Assembly: GCA_030522415.1 (NCBI GenBank)
Contig: CM060126.1
Span: forward strand, 8,804,852-8,868,851
Origin: Channallabes apus
Taxonomy: Eukaryota > Chordata > Actinopteri > Siluriformes > Clariidae
Length of the DNA stretch: 64,000 nucleotides
Direction of reading: 5' to 3'
In this document: positions 20,701 to 28,984 of the stretch, piece after piece
Position numbering within the stretch: the first letter of the stretch is position 1
Layout: each line of letters begins with the position of its first letter
The notes under the pieces: generated by a model
What the model was told of the DNA's origin: nothing
Databases searched by the model: none
What the model saw: only the letters and a program-made list of their open reading frames with translations
Position numbers and translations under genes: made by a program

Positions 20701-23105
20701 TGTGCTTGTAAACAGTATTCCTACTGCATATTTAACACAAAGCTTACATTTTAGCTTATTCTTCTTACCTTTTGTTCCAGTGGGATAAAATTAGAATCCA
20801 TGGAAACAATTCTGAAATTCACTGTGAAAAAAAAGAGCTGTGTGACATTTTGAGTTAAATAGGCGACAAATGAAATATTGATATTAACATATTGTAGGAG
20901 TGAATCACCTGTTTGCCCTGGATTGTAAATGGGCCTATCAGTCTGAATAAAAAGCAGTGTGTCGTATGATTTAAACATCACTTTGCTTTTTTGTGCCATC
21001 TTAAAACTTTCACCATTAACTTCCACGTTGATCTCCCCCACTGATTGTCCTTCAACCTGTGGAGCCTGAAAAGAAGTAATCCATGTTAAACCAAAGATTA
21101 AAAATATGCATATACAGTATCTATAATACTTATAGAAGAAAAGAATTAAAGCATATACTGTAAATGTTCAGTACCCGTCTAAAACTTGGACATGCCTTCT
21201 ACGTAAGTCAATGTTTTTTGTTTGGTGATTTATTTTCTCTTTTCGAGAACAATATTGGAGATTTCAAAACTATGAAATAACACTAATTTATGAATTAAAT
21301 AACACAAATTAAATCAAACCTTAAAATTATAGCAGTGGTGCATCTCCTTTTCCATTGTCTCTTGTAAAAGAGTTCTGTTCTCATTCTTGTGAACCAGATA
21401 AATGGTCATTTGCAGAGTCTCATTAGGCTTCAGAAGACTCACACACAGTTTAGCATCAGAGTCAGACTCTATCACCGCAGGAAATGTCACCATGAAATAT
21501 CTAAAAAAGAAAATGAAGGTTCAAGTAATTATTAATTCATTTATATTTAGTCAATAAAAGAAATTGGCCATGTTAACTCGTAGCCAAATCAAAGCGACAA
21601 CTTGTGTAAACTCTTAGCTAACCTCACAAAGCACAGCTCAATAATCAATATCATTGCAAAAGTATCTACAAAGTGCGTTAGGGCAGTGTCCCCAGACTGA
21701 TACCACGCTATGGATGATTTGGTACCGTGCTGCACAGAAATAATTAAAAACTGGAAAGTTAAATAAAAAATATAAATTTGATTTTATTGGCTATCAGTGT
21801 CTGCAGAGTCTGTGAGAGTGTTTTGAAAAATTATCATATTGTTTTTCATTTGCTTTTGTCTGTACTGTACATTACAACATACTGTATGATTCACATGCTC
21901 CTAGCCCCCTCTGTATAATAAATGTAGCCTTAAAAGTGTCTTTGAAGTAACTTCGACTCTGCTGACATTCTGGATTAAAATAAAGGTGGAATAACCTAAA
22001 ATCGCCATAAAAAACAATAAAAATATTGCTTCCATTTTCATCTATTTTTGTGAGACAGGTTTGTCTGCATTGACAGAAATGAAAATTAAATTGCAGAGCA
22101 GACTGGGCATGAGGAATACACTTCAGGTGTCACTGCTCCCCATCACTCTTAGATGGGAACGTCTCGTCAAAGGGAAACAATGAGCTCAGTGCTCACAAGG
22201 GTTCTGTATCATGGTATGTTGTATATATTATGCACTTTATTATGCTTTGGTACGAGTGTGTGATAGCCGGTCTGTGGAAAACTGTCTTGCATCAGACTGG
22301 TCCGTAGTGCAAAAAAGGTTGAAGACCACTGCCTTAGGGTACAGTACACTGACCTAAGTATCTGCAGTTTGCAATCAGTGTTATTGCTGTGGAAAGATCT
22401 GTGTAAGCTGTTTAAACATTCGCTTGAATATAATATCAAGTAGCCAAATTAACTGCTACCTAAAACCTAAAATACCTGACAAGCGTTTCACTGTTCTAAT
22501 TTTTGCAATACACATCATAAGATACACAGACATGAACTACAATGTGCACTCTTGTCATGATGTTTTAAAGAATTTAAATAAATAATTTGCTTAGTGTTTA
22601 AGGTATTGTTTATACTCTGAATATTTACATACCCACTTAATGTACTGAAAATGTTTGTATAGATACCGGCGAAATTCTATTCTTTAAGGTAATTATAGAA
22701 ATCTGTGTTCTTACTGCAAGTTTACTAGATTCTTAAAGTTCATTAATTTTATGTTTAAAAACCATTTAGTCATGTCTGTGAATTTTTTTTTTCCATTTTG
22801 TTACACTCCCTGCAGCTTGTTATGTATTGTTGATGCTTTCCAACTTTTCAGAAATCATATTTGCTTTTTTCTTATTCAAAGTGCAAATACAAATAAAATA
22901 AAAAAACTAACACATTTTCAAATGTACTCTTTATTGTATATTTAAAAAATATATGTTTTACACTGTAACTTGACAATTTGTAAGAGTTTGACAATGGTGT
23001 AAAGTTGTACTATACTTACGGCCCGGATGTGTGTCCATAAACAGAAAGAAAGAGGACGCTGGCTATCATTAGCCGTATCCTTATGTGGACCTGACTGACC
23101 ACCAT
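6590..23105 (-). CDS. a2m: Alpha-2-macroglobulin-like protease inhibitor, gene A (28 exons, 3' end off window)
   Basis: A2M is a secreted thioester protein. A protease cleaves its bait region, the molecule collapses around the protease, and an activated glutamyl thioester links to it. I joined 28 exons by GT-AG sites; lengths sum to 3,681 nt, exactly 1,227 codons with no stop. The order is signal peptide, MG domains, bait region, further MG/CUB sequence and thioester domain with GCGEQ at residues 967-971. The receptor-binding exons, seen in gene B, would lie left of position 1. Family calling (A2M rather than C3/C4/C5) rests on [15 protein letters not shown], the lack of an anaphylatoxin domain, and overall alignment from memory. 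Which fish paralogue this is cannot be told. Confidence 0.93.
6781..7084. other. Intron segment homologous to gene B
   Basis: No gene. The first 200 bases of this intron resemble 63642-63900 next to the corresponding exon of gene B (AATTAAG-TTGACTTTTT, GCCTGTTTAA, GCTGCAAAG motifs). A repeat-like passage ends where the Tol2-like element begins at 7085. Confidence 0.55.
7085..8447. mobile_element. Non-autonomous Tol2-like hAT element with long terminal inverted repeats
   Basis: The ends read CAGAGGTGGAAAGAGTAAT and its complement, matching the Tol2-type hAT terminus CAGAGGTG followed by TACTTGAGTA-like repeats. The inverted arms are long: 7085-7600 pairs with about 8085-8447, including a distal block at 7463-7597 versus 8095-8262. 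The right arm has about 40 extra bases. The centre (7610-8080) contains a (TG)n microsatellite and no transposase. No clean 8-bp target duplication is seen (ACCACGAC versus GGTGTGGT). Confidence 0.75.
7921..7985. repeat. (TG)n microsatellite
   Basis: About 28 TG units with one TC interruption, inside the Tol2-like element. Confidence 0.95.
8455..8880 (+). pseudogene. Non-LTR reverse-transcriptase C-terminal relic
   Basis: Interrupted translation shows [20 protein letters not shown], then DRI-x-[13 protein letters not shown] and [15 protein letters not shown]. These resemble the C-terminal end of a LINE ORF2 (arginine-rich REARLRW motif region). Many stops and shifts. The clade cannot be decided from this piece. 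Confidence 0.55.
8881..9263. other. Intron without recognisable features
   Basis: AT-rich intron sequence preceding exon 27 of gene A. I see no gene or classifiable repeat. Confidence 0.5.
10551..11205 (+). repeat. L2-like LINE 3' UTR fragment
   Basis: Nearly the same sequence occurs at 42860-43545 as the 3' end of the decayed L2 copy (CCATCCCGAGGCATC, AAGGACCAGCTCCAGCTGGA, GATGGGTTCCCTGTTGAGT). It ends at TTAATTGAATTGAATTT, the usual tail of this family. Only the 3' UTR is present, so this is a 5'-truncated insertion in the A2M intron before exon 23. Confidence 0.8.
11514..11880 (-). repeat. Gypsy element 1, 3' LTR
   Basis: 367 bp; differs from the 5' LTR by about eight single substitutions and one replaced block (11783-11790 against 15043-15053) just at the predicted start of R. 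A purine-rich GGACAGGGGGGTAC tract (minus strand) directly precedes it as the polypurine tract. Confidence 0.92.
11885..12370 (-). pseudogene. Gypsy element 1 integrase C-terminus with chromodomain
   Basis: The frame reads from [20 protein letters not shown] through RFIGPYRI and [13 protein letters not shown] to the chromodomain [15 protein letters not shown]...[13 protein letters not shown]. It retains the aromatic DWEGY segment that element 2 has partly lost. Chromodomains steer integration to particular chromatin in chromoviruses. The upstream integrase core is missing. Confidence 0.88.
12371..13763 (-). pseudogene. Gypsy element 1 protease-RT remnant
   Basis: Protease: [14 protein letters not shown], active-site D-S-G. 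After a frameshift near 13030 the RT continues: [47 protein letters not shown] and catalytic YLDDILIYS at about 12685. It ends at APLTAL, where the deletion joins it out of frame to the integrase tail. Confidence 0.9.
13764..14769 (-). pseudogene. Gypsy element 1 gag remnant
   Basis: It starts [20 protein letters not shown] at 14769. A 7-nt insertion near 14650-14670, relative to element 2, shifts the frame. The rest is open to 13764 with [34 protein letters not shown] and a degraded C-terminal knuckle (LCAYCGS, with the remaining Cys/His lost). Gag forms the particle that encloses the RNA. Inactive. Confidence 0.88.
14772..15141 (-). repeat. Gypsy element 1, 5' LTR
   Basis: 370 bp. On the minus strand a TTAAAAGG TATA-like box is followed about 33 nt later by TCTGTCATT (15035-15043), proposed as the 5' end of the transcript and the self-primer. 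The gag ATG (14769-14767) begins two bases beyond the LTR. Confidence 0.92.
15142..15528. other. Intron without recognisable features
   Basis: AT-rich intron sequence between the gypsy element and exon 22. I see nothing else in it. Confidence 0.5.
15529..16562 (-). CDS. a2m: A2M gene A exons 18-22 (MG7 and CUB region)
   Basis: Exons 16337-16562, 16120-16246, 15877-15998, 15739-15790 and 15529-15612 encode about residues 744-947. Diagnostic blocks are [36 protein letters not shown] and [12 protein letters not shown]. The donor of exon 18 must be GTACTG immediately after codon ATG; the stronger-looking GTAAGG five bases on would bring in a stop. This is the weakest splice call in the gene. Confidence 0.88.
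16720..17374 (-). CDS. a2m: A2M gene A exons 15-17 (bait region and MG6)
   Basis: Exons 17249-17374, 17006-17096 and 16720-16870 encode residues 622-743. The variable stretch between the conserved VDQSVF block and [11 protein letters not shown] is the bait region, where target proteases cut. It is rich in Arg/Lys ([23 protein letters not shown]), offering trypsin-like sites, plus hydrophobic sites. Bait sequences diverge rapidly between paralogues, so exact specificity cannot be read from sequence alone. Confidence 0.88.
17420..17703 (+). repeat. LINE 3' end fragment with (TTA)n tail
   Basis: The sequence AAGGCGCTATATAAAATAAA followed by about twelve TTA repeats is the characteristic 3' end of fish CR1/L2-type LINEs. 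It lies in the intron between exons 14 and 15 of gene A. No coding part is recognisable. Confidence 0.65.
17971..21500 (-). CDS. a2m: A2M gene A exons 2-14 (macroglobulin domains MG1 to MG6 start)
   Basis: Exons: 21320-21500, 20909-21065, 20769-20821, 20502-20522 (a 21-bp microexon, YSSVSLQ), 20186-20351, 20005-20089, 19667-19781, 19451-19571, 19201-19310, 18902-19072, 18550-18783, 18224-18436, 17971-18120. They encode residues 29-621. Recognisable A2M blocks are [50 protein letters not shown] and [12 protein letters not shown]. Splice sites are canonical and every junction keeps phase. The introns are short apart from intron 1 and the one preceding the bait exons. Confidence 0.92.
19971..19996. 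repeat. (AAAC)n microsatellite
   Basis: Seven AAAC/ACAA units next to exon 7 of gene A. Confidence 0.9.
21501..23019. other. A2M gene A intron 1
   Basis: 1.5 kb AT-rich intron. I see no coding sequence; it has poly-T runs, and no recognised mobile element. Confidence 0.6.
23020..23105 (-). CDS. a2m: A2M gene A exon 1 (start codon and signal peptide)
   Basis: The start ATG is at 23105-23103. The 28 encoded residues begin [12 protein letters not shown] and continue with the hydrophobic run [10 protein letters not shown], a classic signal peptide, before the mature N-terminus. The donor reads GTAAGTATA. The next exon completes a proline codon to give PYFMVTFPA, the typical start of mature A2M. 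No other in-frame upstream ATG is visible in the short leader. Confidence 0.88.
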
Positions 23106-23145
23106 GATGAATTCTTCACCAGTGCCAAGCTGTAAAGTTCAAAAG

Positions 23146-23198
23146 CCTTTTTAAAGACAGTCAGGTTATTTGCTCTAATTCTCTGATTAATGATTAAC
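23146..23198 (-). promoter_or_regulatory. Candidate A2M gene A promoter: HNF1 site and TATA-like box
   Basis: On the minus strand GTTAATCATTAAT at 23198-23186 fits the HNF1 palindrome GTTAATNATTAAY at 12 or 13 positions. About 30 nt further towards the gene, CTTTAAAAAGG (23156-23146) resembles a TATA box. The ATG follows at 23105. HNF1 drives liver genes, and A2M is a liver plasma protein, so the site is plausible; binding is inferred, and a leader intron farther upstream cannot be excluded. Confidence 0.6.
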
Positions 23199-23622
23199 CA
23201 CTTTGAGCAATCTGACTACACTGCACATATCTGTCATAAGCAAAAACCTAGTAACACACAGCAGGTTTCACAATAGTATGTTATATAGGTCATAGAAAAT
23301 GCAGTGTAAATAAAATTAAATCTAAGACCTTTTTTGAACTTTTTTTTTCACTAGTGACCATTATGGTCAATAATACAAACTGACAGCACTTTACAGGTAA
23401 CAGCATAAAATATAATGTAAGTAATTTTTACTGCAGGCATTGTAATTAGACATTTATAATTGGATACATACCGTGCAGTATCTAGACATGAAATGCATTT
23501 TATGATAATTATTAAAAAGACATACAGCGTGACTATGTTTTTGCACTTATCTGTAAGGAAGTTACTGGAATAATAATAAAATTAAAGTATACATACTGTG
23601 TGAAAACACGCAACTATTTGCC

Positions 23623-23653
<31 letters not shown>

Positions 23654-24110
23654 AACTGTGTGACAGTTCCATAGCATGATCTTAGTATTTTTGGTTGACT
23701 CCTGTTTAAAAGTCTTTGTCATTTGTTGCACACTGTTTGCCTATAGTAAACATAACTGACGTGTGACACTTGACTTGAACTCCATTTCCCAGCAGCACAA
23801 TGCACTACAAACTCCACTACATGAACTATAAGCCTCAGCAGTGTGGAGGAAAATTTTATTGCATTTCAATTATATATCAGTAAATTAGCACTCCAAGCTT
23901 ACCAATGTTTAATGTCTAATACCCAGAAGCCTCTGTAAAAGAGCTGGCCCTCTGTTCTTCTGTTGCAGAGAAAAACACAGGCTATGCAGATAATCAATTT
24001 AGGGAAGTAAAGTGATACATAGGCAAGAGGAAGAGACAAATTTAAATTATAAAAATTATAAGCAAATTCAAAACAGACACTTTTTAAACTACCGAATCCA
24101 CTGTATCTAT
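23199..24110. other. Upstream intergenic DNA of gene A
   Basis: No gene seen. It contains an (AAAT)n run at about 23620-23655 and otherwise unclassified AT-rich sequence. Confidence 0.5.
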
Positions 24111-24114
24111 TTGC

Positions 24115-24397
24115 TGGAGGAAATCAAATAACTCTAAAAATTTTATTGGCCACACACAAAGCCCAGCCTTCAAACACCTCATATCCCAGTCCCATCAAGC
24201 ACCCATGGGATGTGCAATAAAAACAAGTCTGATCCATGAAGGTGCCACCTTGCAACCCTCAGGATGCAAAAAGCTCTGCTGCTAGACACCACAGCACACC
24301 TATGGAGCCATGCCCTGAGGGGTTAGGACCACCCGAGTTGCAAATGGAAAACACAAATCCAAGGTGGTTTTAATGTTATTGCTGAGCAGTGTATTAT
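24115..24397. repeat. Unclassified interspersed repeat, DNA-transposon-like end
   Basis: The block CTAGACACCACAGCACACC...CTATGGAGCCATGCCC recurs in diverged form at 57080-57290. It ends in AAGGTGGTTTTAATGTTATT, like a terminal motif frequent in teleost DNA transposons. No transposase is encoded. Confidence 0.45.
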
Positions 24398-24734
24398 TCA
24401 GTTTCATTCAATTTTGTTTGTATAACATTTGTAACAATTGTCATTGTTGCATAGCAGCTTTACACGATCAAAGGAAATTATATAAGTTTGTATGAAATGT
24501 CAATGTGTATGAATCAAAATGATTAGATGATTAGACACAAGGCCCAGCCTTGTCCCTGGTGAGCAAGCCAAGGGTGACGGTTGCAAAGTAACCTGTGATG
24601 ACAATAGGAAGAAACCTTGAAAGAAATCAGTCTTAACATGGAACCCATCCTCATTTGGTTGATAATGGATAGCAAGGATTGATCTGCAGTCATACTGTAT
24701 GTTGGGTAGAAATTTCAACATAACAGTTAATGTC
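24398..24734 (-). repeat. L2-like LINE 3' end, part 1 (host of gypsy element 2)
   Basis: Reverse complement of the L2 3' UTR (AACCCATCCTCATTTGGTTG equals the complement of the GGATGGGTTCCCTGT region in the other copies). It continues without loss at 34831 on the far side of the gypsy insertion. Confidence 0.75.
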
Positions 24735-25111
24735 TGTCATACACACTCAAGCTGCGCCCGGCACTAGGACCCGGAAGTAAGACGGGCGCAAAACCAGGAA
24801 GTATAAAAGAGGTAAACAAACGATGGCTTACCGCTCAGTCATTGAGTTCGGCCCATGTCAGTTGTCGTTTCAGCAAACCGTGAGTACTTACATGTTGGTT
24901 CCGTTGTCTTTTGCTATTGTGTGTGTATCTACAGGACGCGGGTTAAATTAGTGTTTTTCCCTTGCTCCGTTTTTGTGAGAGTCCTTAGACTAAATCGCAT
25001 GGCTATCCTGCCTACTCGCTTCTTTCCGCGTTTGGGTTTATCCTCCACGCTACATTGGGCTAACCGCTAAAGCTACGTCTTCTGGTCACCTCAGGTTAGT
25101 CCATCTTGACG
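24735..25111 (+). repeat. Gypsy element 2, 5' LTR
   Basis: Starts TGTCATACAC; ends TTGACG (3' copy ends TTGACA). A TATA box TATAAAAG lies at 24802-24809, and 31 nt downstream GCTCAGTCATT (24833-24843) is the likely start of R. Confidence 0.93.
24833..24843 (+). promoter_or_regulatory. Predicted transcript 5' end / self-primer of gypsy element 2
   Basis: GCTCAGTCATT is the perfect reverse complement of 25112-25122, which spans the gag start codon just after the LTR. It sits at the expected distance from the TATA box to be the first bases of the RNA. In Tf1/sushi elements the RNA 5' end folds back, pairs with the primer site and is cut to prime minus-strand DNA. Confidence 0.65.
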
Positions 25112-25122
25112 AATGACTGAGC
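25112..25122 (+). promoter_or_regulatory. Predicted self-priming primer-binding site overlapping gag ATG
   Basis: AATGACTGAGC begins one base after the 5' LTR and contains the gag ATG. No TGG-starting tRNA primer site exists here, since coding sequence starts at once. In element 1 the equivalent is AATGACAGA, again complementary to its own LTR (9 nt). Confidence 0.65.
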
Positions 25123-26166
25123 CGTCCGCGGTGAACCCAGCGGATTATGCGAGTCTCTGCGACGTTGTGGATCAGCATGCCGCGCTCATCAATCAGCTAA
25201 CCGGGGATCTCGCTTCTCTCCGCCGCGAGGTCGCTGAGCTCCGGCGGGAGAATGCGGATCTCCGCGCAGCTGTTGATGGCGTCACTGCTCGATCGCACGT
25301 CACGGAGGCCGCGGCGCCGCATCATTCCCCCTCCCCTCCCCCCTTCTGATGTTTTTCTTTCTCTACCAGAGAAGTGGAACGGCACGGATGGGAAGTGCAG
25401 TGTATTTCTGACAGCTCTCGATCTGGTGTTTGAGTTCAATGCCACCAAGTACTCCACCGATCGCCTTCGCATTGCTCTTCTCGTCTCGTTGCTAAAAGGG
25501 CAGGCAGCTGAGTGGGCCACGGCAGTTCTACAAGCAGATACGGACACCGCCCACTCATACAATGAGTTCACCCACCAACTCAGACTCACCTTCGAACACC
25601 CAGCGGGCGAGGTGGAGACCGACACCAGACTCTATCACCTGAGGCAGGGAGGATTGCCCGTGAGCCGCTACACAGCGGAGTTTCGCACCCTCGCCGTTCA
25701 GACCACGTGGGGCGATGCAGCGCTCCGGACGTCCTACTACGAGGGCCTGGCTTCTCGAATAAAGGACGAACTAGCCGGGCGAGAGCTTCCTGCGACCTTG
25801 GAGGGCCTGATCCAACTCGCTTTCCGGATCGACCAGCGCCTCCTCTCTCGCCCGAGGCCAGCCCCTCGCACCCTGCCACCCGCACCCACCTTCACCGTCA
25901 CCACTCCACGACCCGCACCCGCCTTCACCGTCACCACTCCACGACCCGCAGACTCCGTCACCTACTCCACCCCTGGATATGTCGGTTCTCCACCTCCTGC
26001 CGTGGTTGACACAGGAGCCGGGGAACTCATGCAACTAGGATGCGCCTCCTTGACCGCTGCAGAACGGGAGAGACGCTTCCGTGAAGGACTCTGTGCCTAT
26101 TGCGGGTCAGCCACACATCACCGGGCCACCTGTCCTCTCAGACCGGGAAACGCCCAGGCCCGGTGA
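25113..26166 (+). pseudogene. Gypsy element 2 gag (frameshifted)
   Basis: Begins MTEPSAVNPADYASLCDVVD with a short heptad-like helix (VAELRRENADLRAAV). One extra C in the cytosine-rich run around 25318-25345 ends this frame at 25349; the downstream part is open in the +1 frame: [20 protein letters not shown] through [14 protein letters not shown], an intact CCHC knuckle near the C-terminus. A 12-residue FTVTTPRPAPA-type repeat is duplicated. Forms particles; inactive as read. Confidence 0.9.
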
Positions 26167-27956
26167 GAGAAGAGAGATACTCGCTGGGTCACCTTCGTCT
26201 CTCCGCCATCACCACCAACTCCTCCCGTCTCACGGTTCAGGTACACCTCCAGGTTGGCCACAAACGAGTCCGAAGTCCTGCATTCATCGACTCCGGGGCA
26301 GCAGGTAACTTCATTGACTCCGCATATGCCAAAACACTGGGGGTAAAACTCGAGGCGTTATCCCAGCCCGTTCGCATCACATCTGTAGACGGTCGCCCGC
26401 TATCCACCAGCCCAATCAGCACCCGGACCGAATCTATCACCGTCTCCATTGATCAACATCACGAACAGTTAAAATTTTTCGTCACCTCCATCTCCTCACC
26501 TTCCATCATCCTAGGACATCCCTGGCTGCTCCAGCATGACCCTCTAATCTCCTGGACCCAGGACCGGATCCTCCAGTGGGGCGCGACCTGCAACGAACTA
26601 TGCCTACGGGCAGCGGCTGGGACGTGCTCTAGGGAGTCCGAGGCCCCCGACGTCGACACTAACTCCATCCCCGAGCCGTATCGAGACCTAGCGGAGGTCT
26701 TCTGCAGACAACGAGCCACCCATCTTCCTCCTCATCGTCCATACGACCTCGCCATAGACCTCCAACCCGGTACGGTCCCACCCCGCGGCCATCTCTACTC
26801 ACTCACATCCACCGAGACCCAGGTGATGGAGGAATATGTAAACAACGCCCTGCGCCAAGGCACCATCAGGCCCTCCTCCTCACCTGCCGCCGCGGGGTTC
26901 TTCTTCGTGAAGAAGAGAGGCGGTGAACTTCGCCCTTGTGTCGACTATCGGGGGCTCAACAACCTCACCATCAAAAACCGACATCCTCTGCCTCTTACCA
27001 ACTCAGCCCTGGACGCCCTCTCTGGCGCCACCGTCTTTACGAAGTTGGACCTCCGGAGCGCCTACAACTTGGTGAGCATCAGAGAGGGCGATGAGTGGAA
27101 GACGGCATTCATCACCCCCACCGGACACTATGAAACCCTCGTCATCCCATTCGGACTGTGCAATGCCCCCGCCGCATTCCAACACTTCATCAACGACGTC
27201 CTTCGGGACATGCTCGGTCGGTGGGCATTCGCTTACCTGGACGATATTCTAATATATTCACACACCATGGAAGAACACACCCAGCACGTCAGGGCGGTTC
27301 TAAAGAGATTACTCGCCCACCAACTGTACTGTAAGTTGGAAAAGTGCGCTTTTCACAAGCGCTCCACCACGTTCCTGGGTTTTGTCATCTCGCCCCAGGG
27401 TGTGGCCATGGATCCGCAAAAACTAGAAGTTGTGCGTCATTGGCCCCTCCCCAAGACCCTCAAGCAGCTTCAACGGTTTCTCAGGTTTACGAACTTTTAT
27501 CGTCGCTTTATCCGGGACTACAGTACAGTTGCCGCCCCCCTAACCGCTCTGACTCGTCCCTCCTCTCTCCCTTTTCACCTCAACCCGGCAGCTGTCTCCG
27601 CTTTCCGATCACTTTGTCACCGCTTCACCACTGCACCGATTCTCCACCACCCAGATGCCAATAAACCATTCGTTGTAGAGGTGGATGCTTCAGATGTGGG
27701 CGCTGAAGCTATCCTCTCACAGCAAGGTCCAGACCAAAAACTACACCCATGTGGTTTTTTCTCCAGAAAATTTGACTCCACTCAGCAGCGATACGGGGTA
27801 GGGGACCGCGAACTGCTGGCCATAAAGTGGGCTCTGGAGGAGTGGCGTCACTGGCTCCAGGGCGTCAGTGAGCCATTCATAGTCTGGACGGACCACCAGA
27901 ATCTAATCACCATCCGAACCATCAAACAGCTAAACCCACGACAGGCGCGGTGGGCA
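26160..27956 (+). pseudogene. Gypsy element 2 pol, 5' part (protease-RT-RNase H), split by a LINE
   Basis: Open frame overlapping the end of gag. Protease motif [14 protein letters not shown] (about 26281-26322); RT blocks [42 protein letters not shown], catalytic YLDDILIYS (27234-27260); RNase [17 protein letters not shown] and [12 protein letters not shown], up to TDHQNL...NPRQARWA. At RWA the L2 LINE interrupts it. All RT and visible RNase H catalytic residues are intact. The first codons of pol are uncertain; it is presumably made by frameshifting or fusion with gag. Confidence 0.92.
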
Positions 27957-28025
27957 TGTGAGTGAGGTCTAAGAACAACAAACGGAATTCATCTCCAAAC
28001 AACTAAAACACAGAGGTACGTTATA

Positions 28026-28931
28026 ATGTCTACCGTTCAGCTTGTTCAGTGTGTAGAGTGCAGGATGTTTAGACATTCTTCCTCCGTCATTAGCGATAAT
28101 TTTATTTGTGATAGGTGTGTGTTAGTGAGCACTCTGACGGAGAAGATATCAGCGTTAGAGGAGCGCATCCAGACTTTAGAGAGTGTTAGACAGTGCGAGA
28201 GCAGCGTTATTCCCGTAGCGGACAGTCTGGGTGCCACAGGCGGAGATAATCAGCCCCCGACTCCGGCATTAGAGCCCTCACAGCGGGGCGAGTGGGTGAG
28301 GACTCGGCGGCATACTCGTTCAGCCAAAGCTAACGCTAAGGCTAGCCCACCGGAGCACACCTCCTCTGCGCCTCACGCGTCCAACAGGTTTGCTCTCCTC
28401 AGTGATGCACCCGCTGAGAAACCTGAAAGAGCTCTGGTTATAGGAGACTCTATACTGAGACACGTGACATTAGCTAGACCTTTAGGGGCACCAGTGGCAG
28501 TGGTTAGGTGTATCCCGGGAGCCAGAGCACCGGACATAGCAGGTAATCTTAGGGCTCTAGGACAGCACAGGTTCTCTAAGATAGTGGTACATGCTGGAGC
28601 TAACGATATACGCCTTCGTCAGTCAGAGATTAGTAAGAGTAACTTTACAGAGGTGTTTAAATTAGCGAAGGCGATGTCCGATGAAGTAATATGCTCTGGT
28701 CCCATCCCAATGAGACGTGGCAACATAGCTTACAGCAGGTTCTGGTCGCTGAACCGCTGGATGTCCAGGTGGTGCTCCAGAAATAATGTGGGCTTCATAG
28801 ATAACTGGAAGACCTTTGAGGGCAAAGCTGGCCTGTTAGGGCGGGACGGTGTCCATCCCACTCGGGAAGGTGCTGCTCTCATTTCCTGCAGTATAGCTCA
28901 TAGTCTCAGTAGAGGTCTAGTCAATCGGTGA
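28026..28931 (+). CDS. L2-like LINE ORF1: zinc motif, coiled coil, SGNH esterase (301 aa)
   Basis: ATG at 28026, uninterrupted. N-terminal C-x2-C...C-x2-C cluster (CVECRMF...ICDRCV, residues 9-35) resembles the PHD-like motif of these ORF1 proteins, then a short coiled coil (LTEKISALEERIQTLES). From residue 135 an SGNH hydrolase: GDSILRH (Ser), GANDIR (Asn block) and GRDGVHPTREG (Asp-His). Such esterase ORF1s bind the LINE RNA and membranes or lipids in CR1/L2 relatives; the precise role is unsettled. Confidence 0.88.
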   Translation: MSTVQLVQCVECRMFRHSSSVISDNFICDRCVLVSTLTEKISALEERIQTLESVRQCESSVIPVADSLGATGGDNQPPTPALEPSQRGEWVRTRRHTRSAKANAKASPPEHTSSAPHASNRFALLSDAPAEKPERALVIGDSILRHVTLARPLGAPVAVVRCIPGARAPDIAGNLRALGQHRFSKIVVHAGANDIRLRQSEISKSNFTEVFKLAKAMSDEVICSGPIPMRRGNIAYSRFWSLNRWMSRWCSRNNVGFIDNWKTFEGKAGLLGRDGVHPTREGAALISCSIAHSLSRGLVNR

Positions 28932-28984
28932 CAATCCAGAGCCCAGGCCAGGGAGGAGACAGGCAGGCTAAACCAACCGTCTGC

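Noticed and set aside
25113..25350. Programmed frameshift in gypsy gag
   Set aside because: Both gypsy copies shift to the +1 frame, but at different places (a 7-nt insertion in one, a C-run in the other), so these are independent damages.
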